Source: Pyrus communis
Lineage: Eukaryota > Streptophyta > Magnoliopsida > Rosales > Rosaceae
Direction of reading: 5' to 3'
Assembly: GCF_963583255.1 (NCBI RefSeq)
Contig: NC_084817.1
Location: forward strand, 13,212,121-13,276,120
DNA: 64,000 bases
Under the pieces are notes generated by a model. That model was not told the DNA's origin. It was given only the letters and a program-made list of their open reading frames with translations, and made no database searches. How positions within the stretch are numbered: position 1 is the first letter of the stretch; each line of letters opens with the position of its first letter. The position numbers and the translations under genes are program-made. This document shows positions 10,100 through 21,819 of the stretch, in pieces.

Positions 10100-11329
10100 A
10101 TGACTCGTAGCTCTCGGCCTATTATAGAGAACATCTCCGACTTTGACGGTGATTTTGAACGCACTTTGAGGAGAACGAGGAGTCAACAAGAGCCACCACA
10201 ACCTCCACCACAACCTGGGCTTGAAGAAGACGAAGTAGGTGTAGAAGAAAAGCCCACAGATCAGATTTTTGAAGAAGAACAAGCCATGGCAGCAGATAAT
10301 AGAACCATCAAGGAGCTTTCGGCCTCGGGTTTGGCCAATGCAGCCCCTCTTTGCATTCAATACCCCGAGGCAGCCCAAGGCAAGACCGATGAATTTGAAC
10401 TCAAATCCAGTTTGTTACACCATATTCCGAAGTTCCATGGCTTGTCTATGGAAGACCCCAACAAACACTTGAAGGAGTTCGATGTGGTTTGTTCGAGCAT
10501 GACCCCCATCACTGTGGATGGGAGTATATTGAAGATGAAGGCCTTTCCATTTTCACTTATGGACAAGGCCAAAGATTGGCTCTACGAACTAGCCCCGGGA
10601 ACTGTGACTTCGTGGGAGAGTATGAAGCGTGCTTTCTTGGAGAAATTCTTCCCTACTTCGAGAGTGATTCTCCTACGGAAGAAAATTAGTGGTATTCAAC
10701 AGAATCATGGTGAGACATTCCCGGCTTATTATGAGCGCTTCAAGGGCCTTGTAGCTTCATGTCCTCAACATCAAATGAAGGAGGAACTTCTCCTTCAATA
10801 TTTCTATGAGGGCCTCCTTCCTATCGAACGTCAAATGCTTGATGCATCAGCGGGAGGAGCATTGGTGGACAAAACACCAAGGGATGCCAAGATTCTCATA
10901 GCCAACCGAGCGCTCAACGCTCAACAATATGAAGGAGTGGGCCAAAGGGAAGCCCCACGGCAACAAAGTGTAAATGAGGTGAGTGCTATTTCTGAAATTC
11001 AATCACAACTTGCTAATCTTACTTCTCTTGTTTCTCAGGTTGTGATTGGTCCAAAAGCACAAGAACACCAAGTTTGTGACGTGTGCTCAATTCAAGGGCA
11101 TCCATCCGACAAGTGCCCTCAACTAATCGAGAATGGTGGGTGGGAATCTGCCAATGCAATTGGTTTCCAAGGACAAAATCAAAACAACCCATACTCGAAC
11201 ACTTACAATGCCGGATGGAGGGACCATCCAAACTTCAAATGGAGGGAGCCACAACAAGCTGCCCAACAAGGAGGATTTAGGCCAAACCCCCCTGGTTTTT
11301 ATTCCAAGCCGTATGCACCCCAACAACCC

Positions 11330-11332
11330 TAA
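11330..11332 (+). other. In-frame stop TAA in E2 gag
   Basis: Splits the frame into 10100-11332 (410 aa gag with zinc knuckle) and 11366-13189. E1 (21815-23331) and E11 are open across the corresponding region. Confidence 0.85.
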
Positions 11333-13186
11333 CAACCTTCGGCATCATCTCATTCAGGTACGTCCTTGGAAAGTGATCAAGCTATGCAATTACTAACCTC
11401 TATTTCGCAGGGGTTGCAAAATCAAAACAACAGGATAGCAAATAACGAGAAGGAGATGATGGATATGAAGAAACAAATAGGGCAGATTTCTGAGTTCCTT
11501 GGACAGATTAGAGAGCAAGGAAAGCTTCCTAGCTCAACCACAGTCAATCCAAAGGGAGGATTCGAATCCGCCAAGGCCATCACCCTAAGGGGTGGAAAAG
11601 AAGTTGGGATCGAGCCAAACAATCCCAAATCTGCCCAGAAAGTAGATGAAGAGACGACACAACCTGAGGAAGTGTCTAGCTCACCCACGGTAAGGGTGAA
11701 AAACCCAATGCCGCAGGCCCCCAATCACCCTAACTCGGCCAAATCAGGTAATTTAAGTTCAAATTCATGTACTTCACGTCCTAATCTGCCCAATGTACCT
11801 TTTCCTCGCAGGTTCATGCAAGAAAAAAAGGAAGAAAGCGAGAAGGACATTCTTGAAACGTTCCGGAAAGTGCAAGTGAACATACCGCTTCTCGATGCAA
11901 TCAAACAGGTTCCAAAGTATGCTAAATTCCTCAAGGACCTATGCAATACAAAGAGAAGAAGGGCAAACAAAGAGGTAGTGAAGGTAAGCGAGAATGTGTC
12001 CGCGGTTTTGCAACGTAAACTGCCTACCAAGTGCAAAGACCCCGGTAGTTTCACGATTCCTTGTGTGATTGGACATAATCGTTTTGAACATGCCATGCTT
12101 GATTTAGGTGCATCCATAAATGTCATGCCTTATTCTATTTATGCATCTATGAATTTGGGTGAATTAAAACAAGATGGTGTAATTATACAATTGGCTGATC
12201 GTTCTAACGCGTATCCAAAAGGAGTTTTGGAGGATGTGCTTGTGCAGGTGAACCATTTAATTTTTCCGGCTGATTTCTACGTCCTAGACATGGAGGATTC
12301 AGCCCATTCTACATCTTTGCCGATTCTCCTTGGTAGGCCATTCATGAAGACGGCCCGAACGAAGATTGATGTATACAAAGGCACCTTGACAATGGAATTC
12401 GATGGGGAAGTGATTGATTTTAATATTTCTGAAACTATGAGATATCCCGTTGATGACCATTCTTGTTTTTCCATTGATGTTATCGATTCTTTGGCGCAGG
12501 TATACCTTGAAGAATTGAACGAGGACGCCCTGGAAACAACCATCACTAAGGCCATAGAGCGCAAAAATGAAGGATTTGGGCCAATGCAAGGCCACGGCAA
12601 GGAGGAGGAATTCTTTGCAATGGGTTCTAGTGAAGAAATAATTGAGGTGGTGGCAGCCCTTGAGTCATTGCCACAACAATATGGTAAGGTTCGACTCTCA
12701 CTTTCAAATTCAGTTTCCACTAAGATGCTACCTTCTGTTGTTCAGGCACCATCGCTTGAACTTAAGCCGTTGCCGGACCATTTGAAGTATGTGTTTTTGG
12801 GAAAAGGCGAAACATTGCCCGTCATCATTTCATCAAGTCTCACGGCAATGGAGGAGGAGAAGCTTGTGAGGGTGCTGCGAGAGCACAAAACGGCCATAGG
12901 GTGGACTTTGGCCGACATTAAAGGAATAAGCCCTACCACATGCATGCACCGTATACTTCTTGAGGAGGGGGCTAAACCAACTCGAGAGGCTCAACGCCGT
13001 CTCAACCCTCCGATGATGGAAGTGGTGAAGAAGGAAATAATCAAGCTTTTGGATTGCGGAGTGATCTACCCTATCTCCGATAGCCGTTGGGTCTCTCCAG
13101 TTCAAGTCGTTCCCAAGAAGTCCGGAGTAACTGTTATCAAGAATGATGAGAATGAGCTCGTGCCTACACGCATTCAGACTGGATGG

Positions 13187-13189
13187 TGA
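13187..13189 (+). other. In-frame stop TGA in E2 reverse transcriptase
   Basis: E1 has CGA here. A CpG C-to-T transition is the simplest cause and is a common outcome of cytosine methylation in silenced elements. Confidence 0.9.
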
Positions 13190-15664
13190 GTATGTATCGA
13201 TTACCGGAAGCTAAATGCCATGACTAGGAAAGATCACTTTCCTTTGCCATTCATCGACCAGATGCTCGAAAGGTTAGCCGGTCATGCTTTTTACTGTTTT
13301 CTTGATGGATACTCTGGATATAACCAAATTGTGATAGCCCCTGATGATCAAGAGAAGACCACATTCACATGTCCCTTTGGAACATTTGCTTATCGTCGCA
13401 TGCCATTTGGCTTATGCAACGCACCGGCCACTTTCCAAAGGTGTATGGTAAGTATATTTTCCGATTTTGTTGAAAAGATCATTGAGGTTTTCATGGATGA
13501 TTTCAGTGTATTTGGGAGTTCATTTGATAATTGCTTAGATAATCTGACCTTAATTTTGAAACGATGTGTTGAAACTAACCTTGTCTTGAATTGGGAGAAA
13601 TGTCACTTTATGGTGAAACAAGGTATAGTTTTAGGACATATTGTTTCAGAAAAAGGAATTGAAGTAGATAAATCGAAAATAGACCTTGTACGTCACTTAC
13701 CCTCTCCTACTTCGGTTAGAGAGGTACGTTCGTTTCTTGGCCATGCAGGGTTCTATAGGCGTTTTATCAAGGACTTCTCCAAGATGTCTAACCCTCTTTG
13801 CCGATTGCTTCAAAAAGATGTGCCATTCAAGTTTGATGAAGAGTGTAATTCGGCATTTAACCAACTCAAGGAGAAGCTAGTCTCGGCCCCCATTATTGTA
13901 CCTCCAGATTGGAGCCTTCCGTTCGAGCTCATGTGCGATGCATCCGACTATGCATTAGGAGCTGTTCTAGGACAAAGAAGAGACAAGCGGCCGCATGTCA
14001 TATACTATGCCTCTCGGACTCTCAATGATGCCCAATTGAACTACTCCACGACGGAAAAAGAACTTCTACCTGTGGTTTTTGCTTTAGATAAATTCCGTTC
14101 ATATTTAATTGGTACTAAAGTAATCGTTTATTCTGATCATGCAGCTTTGAGGTACTTGATCACGAAAAAGGAAGCAAAGCCGAGGCTTATCCGTTGGATT
14201 CTTCTTCTTCAAGAATTTGATATTGAAATCCGGGATAAGAAAGGAAGCGAGAATGTAGTGGCTGACCATTTAAGCCGAATGATCCACGAGGAGCATGAAC
14301 ATGCCGTACCTATCCCTGAAACTTTTCCCGATGAGCAGCTGCTATCCATTGAGGTAAGTGAACCATGGTATGCAGATTTAGTGAATTACTTGGTGGCTAA
14401 ACAAATTCCAAATGAACTAAACAAGCACCAACGTGATAAGCTTAAAAATGATGCACGTTTCTATGTTTGGGATGACCCTTATTTGTGGAAGTATTGCTCA
14501 GATCAAATTGTACGTAGATGTGTGCATGATTCTGAATTTCACTCAATTCTAAGCTTTTGTCACACATATGCATGTGGTGGTCATTTTGGCACACAACGCA
14601 CTGCCCTCAAGGTTCTAGAGTGTGGTTTTTATTGGCCGACTATATTTAGGGATGCTAGAACCTTTTGTATGTCTTGTGATCGTTGCCAACGAATGGGTAA
14701 CATAGGTACCAAGGACCAAATGCCGCAAACCCCTGTCTTTAATGTTGAAATTTTTGATGTTTGGGGCATTGATTTCATGGGCCCTTTCCCTCCATCTTAT
14801 GGTTTCACTTATATCTTGCTAGCCGTTGATTATGTTTCTAAATGGGTGGAAGCAAAAGCCACCCGTACTAACGATTCTAAGGTGGTTGCAGATTTCGTGA
14901 AAACTAACATTTTTGCTAGGTTTGGAATGCCGAGAGTAATCATAAGTGATGGAGGGTCTCACTTTTGCAATCGGACCATTGAGGCGTTGCTAAGAAAGTA
15001 CCATGTCAACCATAAGGTCTCCACACCTTACCATCCTCAAACAAATGGCCAAGCCGAGGTGTCTAACCGAGAAATCAAACAAATTTTGGAGAAGACCGTT
15101 GGACCAACAAGGAGGGATTGGAGCTTACGTTTAGATGATGCACTGTGGGCATATCGTACGGCATACAAAACACCCATTGGAATGTCACCTTTTCGGCTCG
15201 TCTATGGTAAGCCATGTCATTTGCCCGTAGAGTTAGAGCACAAGGCACATTGGGCCGTGAAGACTTTCAACATGGACATAGATGCAGCGGGAGTTCATAG
15301 GAAGCTCCAATTGAATGAACTTGAGGAGATTCGGAATGAAGCCTATGAGAATGCCCGGATGTACAAAGCCAAGACCAAAGCATTCCATGATAAAATGATT
15401 CGAACCAAGACCTTCACAGTTGGGCAGAAAGTGTTACTTTTCAACTCTCGCCTACGTTTGTTTCCTGGTAAGTTGCGTTCTAAATGGATTGGCCCGTTTG
15501 TTGTTACTAATGTTTTCCCTCATGGTGCAGTGCAAATCAAAAGTTCAAGGACGCAGCAAGAATTCAAAGTGAATGGGCATCGATTGAAACCCTATTACGA
15601 GATGTTTGAGGAGCATGTTGTGGAGGAGGTACCCCTCCATGCCGTGGAACCTAGTCAAGCTTAA

Positions 15665-15931
15665 ACGGAGGTACCGTCCGGCTGCAAGACGTAAAAGAAA
15701 GCGCTACTTGGGAGGCAACCCATGCATTCAACAAAGGAAGACTTAGAAAGCACTCCAAATCCAGATTCCTAAAAAAAAAACTCTTCTCTTTGTTGCTATT
15801 TCGTTTCTGCCTTGTTAGGTTGTTTAGTTGTTATTGTTTGTTTGTTTATTAATTGTGTGAGTCTATGATTGTAACATTGAGAAAATGTTTGATTTATTGA
15901 TAGGCACTGCTAAACAAAGAAAGATGGTGCT
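15665..15931 (+). other. E2 spacer between pol stop and aORF stop
   Basis: Contains repeat A and matches E1 3314-3563 in reverse. A short A-run lies at 15772-15780. No gene is seen. Confidence 0.7.
15781..15900 (+). repeat. Direct repeat A of E2
   Basis: Begins CTCTTCTCTTTGTTG, then TTTCTGCC, GTTTAGTTGTT and GTGTGAGTCTATG, and ends ATGTTTGATTTATTG. It aligns with 17908-18024 on the same strand. The two bracket the aORF cassette, as in E1. Confidence 0.7.
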
Positions 15932-16624
15932 TCACAAAGGTTGTTTGCTTGAGGCCCCACTACGTGGCTTTACTCTTGAAGCGGAAGGCGTAGGAACAGA
16001 AGGCGTAGGAGCAGAAGGCATCGGAGCGGAAGGCGTAGGAGCAGAAGGCATCGGAGCGGGAGGCATCGAAGATAGAGCATTCCAGGCCTCAATACTTGGC
16101 CAAGCGCTGGATGACCCAGGAAAAAGGTGCCTCTGGAGGAAAGACGAAAACCTTTGACGGTCACTGTGAATCCGACCTTCAGACTCTTGCAGCTCATCAA
16201 GCTTCCTCTTCATGCCCGTCGAATAGTTGTTTGCAAGCACGTGCAAACTTCTATTCTCATACTTCAGCTGCTGGATCTCCTGCTTGAGACTTTCCACCTC
16301 TGCCATCAATGATTCCACCTGACGGGAGCGGGCAAGCAGGCGTTGGCCCATGTTGGACACAGAACTCGCACACTGAACACTAAGTGCGAGGGACTCTTGA
16401 ACGGCCAACTCATCGGACCGTCCTGACAGCAGCCTACTATCTTTCAGAGTGAGGAGGTTCCTAGCTACTATTGTAGCTGTTGTGGCATCCTGCATCACGG
16501 AGTCTTCACCTGTGAGAGGACCGTTAGAAGAAAAGAAAGAAGGGCGCCATACGTTACCTTGACGCGGCGCGCCCGCATCACTGCTAAGGCTCAATTCCAA
16601 GCTAAGGTTCGATGAGTTTGCCAT
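15932..16624 (-). CDS. Antisense ORF (aORF) of E2: coiled-coil protein, 230 aa
   Basis: The counterpart of the E1 aORF at 2627-3313, reading against gag-pol. It is complete, with no internal stop. LSLELSL at residues 7-13 is retained, as is the coiled-coil core from about residue 92 to 155. Substitutions against E1 include T17A, P60L, N62D, S126T, Q143H and V174A. The tail has a different set of pentapeptides (A-P-M-P-S, A-P-T-P-S, V-P-T-P-S) and an extra SRVKP before the common SGASSK end. The aORF stays open in an element whose gag-pol carries two stops. Its product could act on the host or on the element RNA; neither is shown here. Confidence 0.8.
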   Translation of the reverse strand: MANSSNLSLELSLSSDAGAPRQGNVWRPSFFSSNGPLTGEDSVMQDATTATIVARNLLTLKDSRLLSGRSDELAVQESLALSVQCASSVSNMGQRLLARSRQVESLMAEVESLKQEIQQLKYENRSLHVLANNYSTGMKRKLDELQESEGRIHSDRQRFSSFLQRHLFPGSSSAWPSIEAWNALSSMPPAPMPSAPTPSAPMPSAPTPSVPTPSASRVKPRSGASSKQPL

Positions 16625-17250
16625 TTTTCAAAAGTGTTCAAGGAGAAGGGATGGAGTTAAATTTCAAAGGGCCGGAGTCGATTTTCAAGAATGGGAAGTC
16701 TTCAGAGTGTGTTTGTTGTGGTGATCGATAGCTCGATAAAAAAGCCAAGGCGAAGTCCACCAATTCAAAAAGCCGGAATTTCTGGCGTAATTTAGGCGAC
16801 GCTTTCTCGGCTTTTCAGAAGGCGCGTTCAACTTTGTCAAAAGATTTCTTCTTTTCAGACAACACGTGGAGGCCATCATCACAACTACACATCTTTAGCC
16901 GACAAGCGCAAAGTTCGGCGACGCTTTCTCTGCTTTTCAGAAGACGCGTGCAGCTTTGTCAAAAAGGAGCCGCATCTGCACTACCACGTGTCGCTCAGAA
17001 ATCGAAGGGGCGCCTGCTCAGAAATCGAAGAGGTGTATTCAAAAATCGAAGAGGCGCCACTATTTCAAAAAGCCGGAGTTGCAGGATCAAAACGTTTGTC
17101 GACAAAGGTAAAAAGTACCACCACTTGCTATTATCTCTATATATGTCGACCTTCGTCTTTTATGGCAGGGCAAACCTGAAGAAAATGCCCAACTCTCCCT
17201 CACCTCTGAGGGTGCACTCCCAGCAAAGCCTTTCGAAATACTCAATTATT
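16625..17250 (-). promoter_or_regulatory. Upstream (promoter-like) region of the E2 antisense aORF
   Basis: Mirror of E1 2006-2626: CACGTG boxes at 16863-16868 and 16985-16990 inside the duplicated block of about 122 bp, CTTCGAT repeats around 16990-17060, and a TATA-like stretch around 17138-17146 (minus strand). Conservation of these motifs in both elements supports a real regulatory region. Confidence 0.55.
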
Positions 17251-17856
17251 TCTTCTTCCCCAAAGATGATACCAGATGCCTGGAGTACATATGACCCAGG
17301 AGGAAACAGCACAACAAATACATGTGCTGATTCATTGACCGCTTCTTCAAAAGCAAAGGTATCTCATATCATCAAGGTCAAAAGCAAAAGTATCTCATAT
17401 CATGCTCTTTCCCTGTCTTTTTCTTTGTCCTTGTTCTTACTCGCATGGCAAAGTAAAAGAAGCAATCAGCCGGCACTTGGAGTCAGTCTTCCGTTCTGGA
17501 GCCAACTGCTGGAATCTATTCCTGATTGCTTACCTAGCGTTGCTCTCGAGTAGTCATCTTCAACGGTTGATACACTTCCGGAGAAGGGACTACTTCTGCA
17601 AAGGGGAGCGAGTAAGGCAAGTGAAAATGATACATTGAAGCATGTGGAGACAAACATAGGCTGAGTTATCCTCCAACCCTTTTCAATACGAATTGGAAAG
17701 ATTGAACAAAGAAACAGACCAAAGGGGTAAGCTCAGACCTTCGGGGAAGACCAAAAGAATCCTCCAGCCCAGTAGCACAAAGGAAAATCAATGATGGGCG
17801 GAAACCAGTTCGAGAGTAAACCTGTGGAATCATCAAGATCAAGCCTCAATGCAATC
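17251..17856 (+). other. E2 region beyond the aORF promoter, no clear gene
   Basis: Matches E1 about 1395-2005 in reverse. It includes a near-duplicate AAAGGTATCTCATATCATCA / AAAAGTATCTCATATCATGC. A 239-codon sense frame runs through it from 16834 but is not open in E1, so it is not called. Confidence 0.6.
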
Positions 17857-17921
17857 AACAAAGAGAAGAGGGAATTTACACTCCATAACCAGATTTGCGT
17901 CCCTAAACTCTTCTCTTTGTT
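17857..17921. repeat. Perfect 14-bp inverted repeat (hairpin) in E2
   Basis: Arms AACAAAGAGAAGAG (17857-17870) and CTCTTCTCTTTGTT (17908-17921). The counterpart of E1 1328-1392. Confidence 0.75.
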
Positions 17922-18024
17922 AATTACATTCTGCCATGTTTAGTATGTTTAGTTGTTGTTTGTGTGTTTACTTATGTTTTGTGTGAATCTATGCTTAAAA
18001 CATTGAGGACAATGTTTGATTTAA
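17908..18024 (+). repeat. Direct repeat B of E2
   Basis: Aligns with repeat A (15781-15900) and runs straight into the internal polypurine tract. Confidence 0.7.
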
Positions 18025-18036
18025 GTGTGGGGGGGG
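18023..18036 (+). promoter_or_regulatory. Internal polypurine tract of E2
   Basis: AAGTGTGGGGGGGG lies about 1.65 kb before the 3' LTR and closely resembles the terminal tract. A third similar stretch (AAATGTGGGGGAGAG) lies at about 18862-18876. Use as a secondary plus-strand primer is inferred. Confidence 0.5.
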
Positions 18037-19672
18037 TAACTAATGTTGTTAATGCAAATTCGTGGGATTTTATCACCCATAACTTCAAATGTTGTTCCTT
18101 GCTGTTTTAAGGTGTTTTTAAGTTGTTTTAGAGTGTTTTAGTATGTTTTGTTTTTATAACTCCGAAAAGCACATAAAAATTTGAAAAATTGTTTTGAAAA
18201 GCCTAAAAAGAGTGTTTTGAGTCGTTTTTGTGAGTTTGTGTCTTAGGGTACCTTCCAACACAATGATGAGGATTTGGTTTATAATTGCATGACGGTTAGA
18301 AAGAGTTATAACATAGAGAAAAGTTTGATTTACTCTTGGTATATGCTTGGTTATGGTTATAATGTATGACTTCACATGCAATCATAAAAGAAAAAAAAAT
18401 TCGTTTTGGTAACATGCTTGAAGGAAGGAACTCAAACAAACGCTACAACCCTGAGAGACTTGAGCCTATAACGTTCTTTGGAGAGTTTAATCTGTGATTT
18501 CTTGTTTTCTAAAGTCGTTGCATGATCTCATTATTCTTTGCTTGGTTACTACTTAGAAGGCGTTTCATCATATAGTTCCAAATGCTAGAACTCATGCCCA
18601 TTTCATTCAAAGCATGTTATTGATTTGCATAACACATATTCAAGATGAAGTTGTGTAGTTGCCACCATAGCCAAATAGCCTCACTTCCCATATTTCGTAT
18701 ATGTTGTAAGTTGTACCCCCGTTGAGCCGTGTTAGCCCATGTTCTTTGTTAACCCACTTTTTCCTTACCTAGCCTAGTTTAGGACAATCCCCACCCTTGT
18801 TCTTAAAAGATAGTGAGCATGACTTAATTGAATTCCTTTTGAGTTACATTATGAAAGAAAATAAATGTGGGGGAGAGAATGTTTAAGTGTTTATGTTTTG
18901 AGATTCAAAAGAAAAGAAAAAAAAAAAAAAAAAAAAAGAATAAGTGATTGAAGAAAGGTTCCAAAACACCAATTCTGGGCGTAAATTGTCTAAATTCTCC
19001 CTTTTTGTTCAAAAGTTGAGTTTTCATTCAAAAGTGAATTCTAAGTTGATTCAAATGCTTTGCTCACTATTTCTTTAAGAACCTTTGTTTTCCATATCCC
19101 TTCTTTGTTATCCACATACCCCAAGCCCCGTTACAACCCTTGACTTCTATCTTGAGTGTTGTGTATTTCAATTTGTGGAGTTTGAACTTGGTATGAGCTT
19201 ATGGTGTCACTGGTTCTCGCGTCTAAGTATTAGCATTCCATTCATGAGATCATATCTAAACATGCTTATTAACTCCAGAAATTGCGTTCTTTGTGATACT
19301 TATATGTGAGTGTTCGTTTTCATGTTACATCAATCTTCTCACATATGACTAGATTAGGGTGTGTAGTTAGAAATTCTGAGTGAAAATCGAGTGCATATCT
19401 TGTAAGGAATTGAGCAAATTCTCTAAGGCATGTTACTACATTCAAAACATGGTTTTAAATGCTTAATTGTGAACTAGTATATGGTGACTATGATTAAGAA
19501 TGTACTTAAGTGTGAAGATGACTAAAATCTGTGAGAATGATGATTTTTAACATGTCATGTGCATTGGAAATCCCTAAGACGGTTGTTGGAAGGTTTAGGT
19601 TGGGTTTTACGTGTTTAGTGTCGTTTTGTTTATTTGTTTTTATTCTGTTTTGCTCGAGGACTAGCAAAAGCT
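18037..19672 (+). other. E2 3' untranslated region
   Basis: About 1.6 kb without a supportable gene; A-run at about 18917-18938. It corresponds to E1 1-1206. Confidence 0.65.
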
Positions 19673-19687
19673 AAGTGTGGGGGTATT
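19673..19687 (+). promoter_or_regulatory. Polypurine tract of E2
   Basis: AAGTGTGGGGGTATT directly precedes the LTR start TGATAGG at 19688, as expected for the plus-strand primer of this lineage. Confidence 0.85.
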
Positions 19688-21814
19688 TGATAGGAGCATA
19701 TTCATGCGACTTAAATGGCTTGTTCTCGTGCATTTACGTTATGTTTCTCTCGTTATTTTAGTCCTTTATGCTTCTTTTGTGTGTTTTCAGGTTCTAAGGG
19801 CCTAGGGAGCAAGAAAGTGCATTTTGAGGCCATTTGGAGCATTTTTGGGCATGGATTGGATAGCTTATCCATGGAGCCAAGAGGATGGACGAATTTGAAG
19901 GCCTTGTATGCACTTGAAGACACAAAACAATGGCCCTAACCCAATCACATAACACCTTGCCATGGGCTTAACACAAACACCATTCCTTGCCATGCAAGGA
20001 GGAGCAATTTGGGTCCATTTCATGTACTTAAACTCTAGCCCAATCCACAATCACTTCAAAGCCATGCAAAACCTTTCAACACCCTTTAATCATCCCCCTT
20101 TAAGTTATGATTTTATTTCCTAACCCTACATGCATTATTTATTAGCTCCCATTCCCTTATGCCATTTTCAGATTTCCACCCACTAACCTAGTCATCAACA
20201 CATGCATTCACTTCATCATTACACCACCACTCATTCTTTAATCCACATGCACATTCAATCATTCACTCAAGCACCCTTGTGCCATGTTTCCCTCTTTGTT
20301 CCCACCCATCACATGCATCATCATCAAACAAACATTGCAACCACATGCACCTAAAACTAATCAATGCCGTGCACTTCCCTTGCATTTTCAGCCATCACAC
20401 TTCATCATTGCAGCCACCATTCACCCTAATTGTCAATCACATACTTTCCCATTGTATAATACATCCACATGCATCTTTAACCAACAAACATTGCAGCCAC
20501 AAACACTCAAACACAATCAATGCCGTGGGGTACATTACAATTCCAGAAATTCCAGCTTTCCAACCTAGCCACATTCACATGCATTCACTCATAATCATTC
20601 ACCAAACTTGCAGCCACATTTCCACCTATTCCAAGCTGTCATGTTCCCTCTCATTTACCTATAAATAAGCATGCAACATAGCCACAATGGATTCATCTCA
20701 TTTCATACACTTCACACAACACAAACACAACCCTTGTGCCGCAAATCCCCTTCCATTTCTGTGCAGTTTTTCTCCTCCATTGCAGCCACTATCCAACCAC
20801 TTCCCATCCCTCCAAAACATTTCACATAATCCCCAAAGCTCACTTAGACCTTGTGCTACAACAACGAGGAAGAAAAGAGTGCCTAAACGTTCATACAATT
20901 CAAGTTTGAGTTGTTGGAATTTTTAGGTGTTTCTTTGATTTCAAAGTTTAAATTTAATTCTCTTTGTTTTGTACGTATGAGAATGGAAGAGAAGAGTGCC
21001 TAAACGTTCATACAATTCAAGTTTGAGTTGTTGGAATGTTTAGGGGTTTCTTTGATTTCAAAGTTATGAGGAACTAAACCCCCTTTAGCTAGGGGGTGAT
21101 TCGAAACTATGTTTATATTTGCAATATGAATTGATTACTTTTGGTTGGAATTTCATAAGTTGTGGATTCAATTCGTTTAACTGTTTGATTGATAACTTAT
21201 TTATGTATGTTCATTGAGATTGCAAGCTTAATTTTCATGCATGAATATGACGCTAGAATATAAGTGAGTTTCACCTAATCGTTATGAACTTATATTCACA
21301 AGTAGTGGAGGTTGCTTATAAACAATCGCGTTAAACGAATTCTTGGCATAAGTTTCATGCGTATTCCATAGTAACGAATGCCTCGTCAACACTTATAATT
21401 TTCATTGAACTTAATGATCTTTGTTGAATGTCTCTATCATGCGTATTCCATAGTTAGGGACTTTGATTAAGAATAATTTGGTTGTAATGCGTATTCCATT
21501 CAATCCAACGAATTTAGGGAAATCTGAAAGTTAATCTAAGCGGACCTAATTAACTTGGAGCATTGAGTTTCACAACTTATCGAAAGACCAACTGAGAATC
21601 AATATTGTATGCAAGTGTAACATGTGTGGAGAAGAACCCCTTGGCTATTCCATCATCCATATTTTCATCACATTCATATTTACATTTTGCCTTTAATTAT
21701 ATTCTGTCTTTTTAATTTAATATCGTCCAAACACATTTCCCCCATATTTCGTTGAGTCTTAATCATTCGTATTTGTTTTATTTTTGTATCTTTAAGCTTT
21801 TGGAGTCATAAACA
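19688..21814 (+). repeat. E2 3' LTR, shortened at its U5 end (2127 bp)
   Basis: Starts TGATAGGAGC and ends GTCATAAACA directly against the ACCTC duplication. It matches 7584-9710 without length change. The 260 bp that follow in the 5' LTR (9711-9970) are missing, yet the junction has a proper terminal CA and a 5-bp duplication, so this end was made by integration rather than by later deletion. Confidence 0.93.
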
Positions 21815-21819
21815 ACCTC
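21815..21819. repeat. Target-site duplication of E2, right copy (ACCTC)
   Basis: Pairs with 7579-7583. Confidence 0.95.

Larger units (their letters stand above)
10100..15664 (+). pseudogene. E2 gag-pol, one frame broken by two nonsense codons
   Basis: The ATG at 10100 opens a single frame of 1855 codons to TAA 15662-15664, interrupted by TAA at 11330-11332 and TGA at 13187-13189. E1 has CGA (Arg) at the second site and reads through the first region, so both are mutations; each fits a C-to-T change. Domains: gag with a CCHC zinc knuckle at residues about 326-339 (CDVCSIQGHPSDKC), protease DLGAS at about 668, RT FMDD with M at about 1132, RNase H, integrase with H-x6-H, CMSCDRC and a D,D-35-E core. 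The second stop lies just before the [10 protein letters not shown] block, so no full RT could be made without suppression. RNase H has TTEKELLP where E1 and E11 have TTEKELLA. Confidence 0.93.
7584..21814 (+). mobile_element. E2: Athila-type LTR retrotransposon nested inside E1
   Basis: A 14.2-kb plus-strand element bounded by the ACCTC duplication. Order: 5' LTR 7584-9970, PBS 9976-9993, gag-pol 10100-15664 with two in-frame stops, repeat A, antisense aORF 15932-16624 with its upstream region, repeat B, internal polypurine tract, polypurine tract 19673-19687 and 3' LTR 19688-21814. The first 2127 bp of the 5' LTR and the whole 3' LTR have exactly equal length and looked identical wherever I compared them, except TA for TG at the very start (7584-7585). 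The insertion is therefore recent. The 3' LTR lacks the last 260 bp of the 5' LTR. Confidence 0.95.

Noticed and set aside
11330..11332. Possible programmed stop-codon readthrough between gag and pol in E2
   Set aside because: E1 and E11 have no stop there; a CAA-to-TAA mutation is simpler.
16834..17553. 239-codon sense frame in E2 overlapping the aORF upstream region
   Set aside because: In E1 the same sequence is split over different frames with stops, it has no recognisable domain, and it overlaps the promoter-like repeats of the antisense gene.
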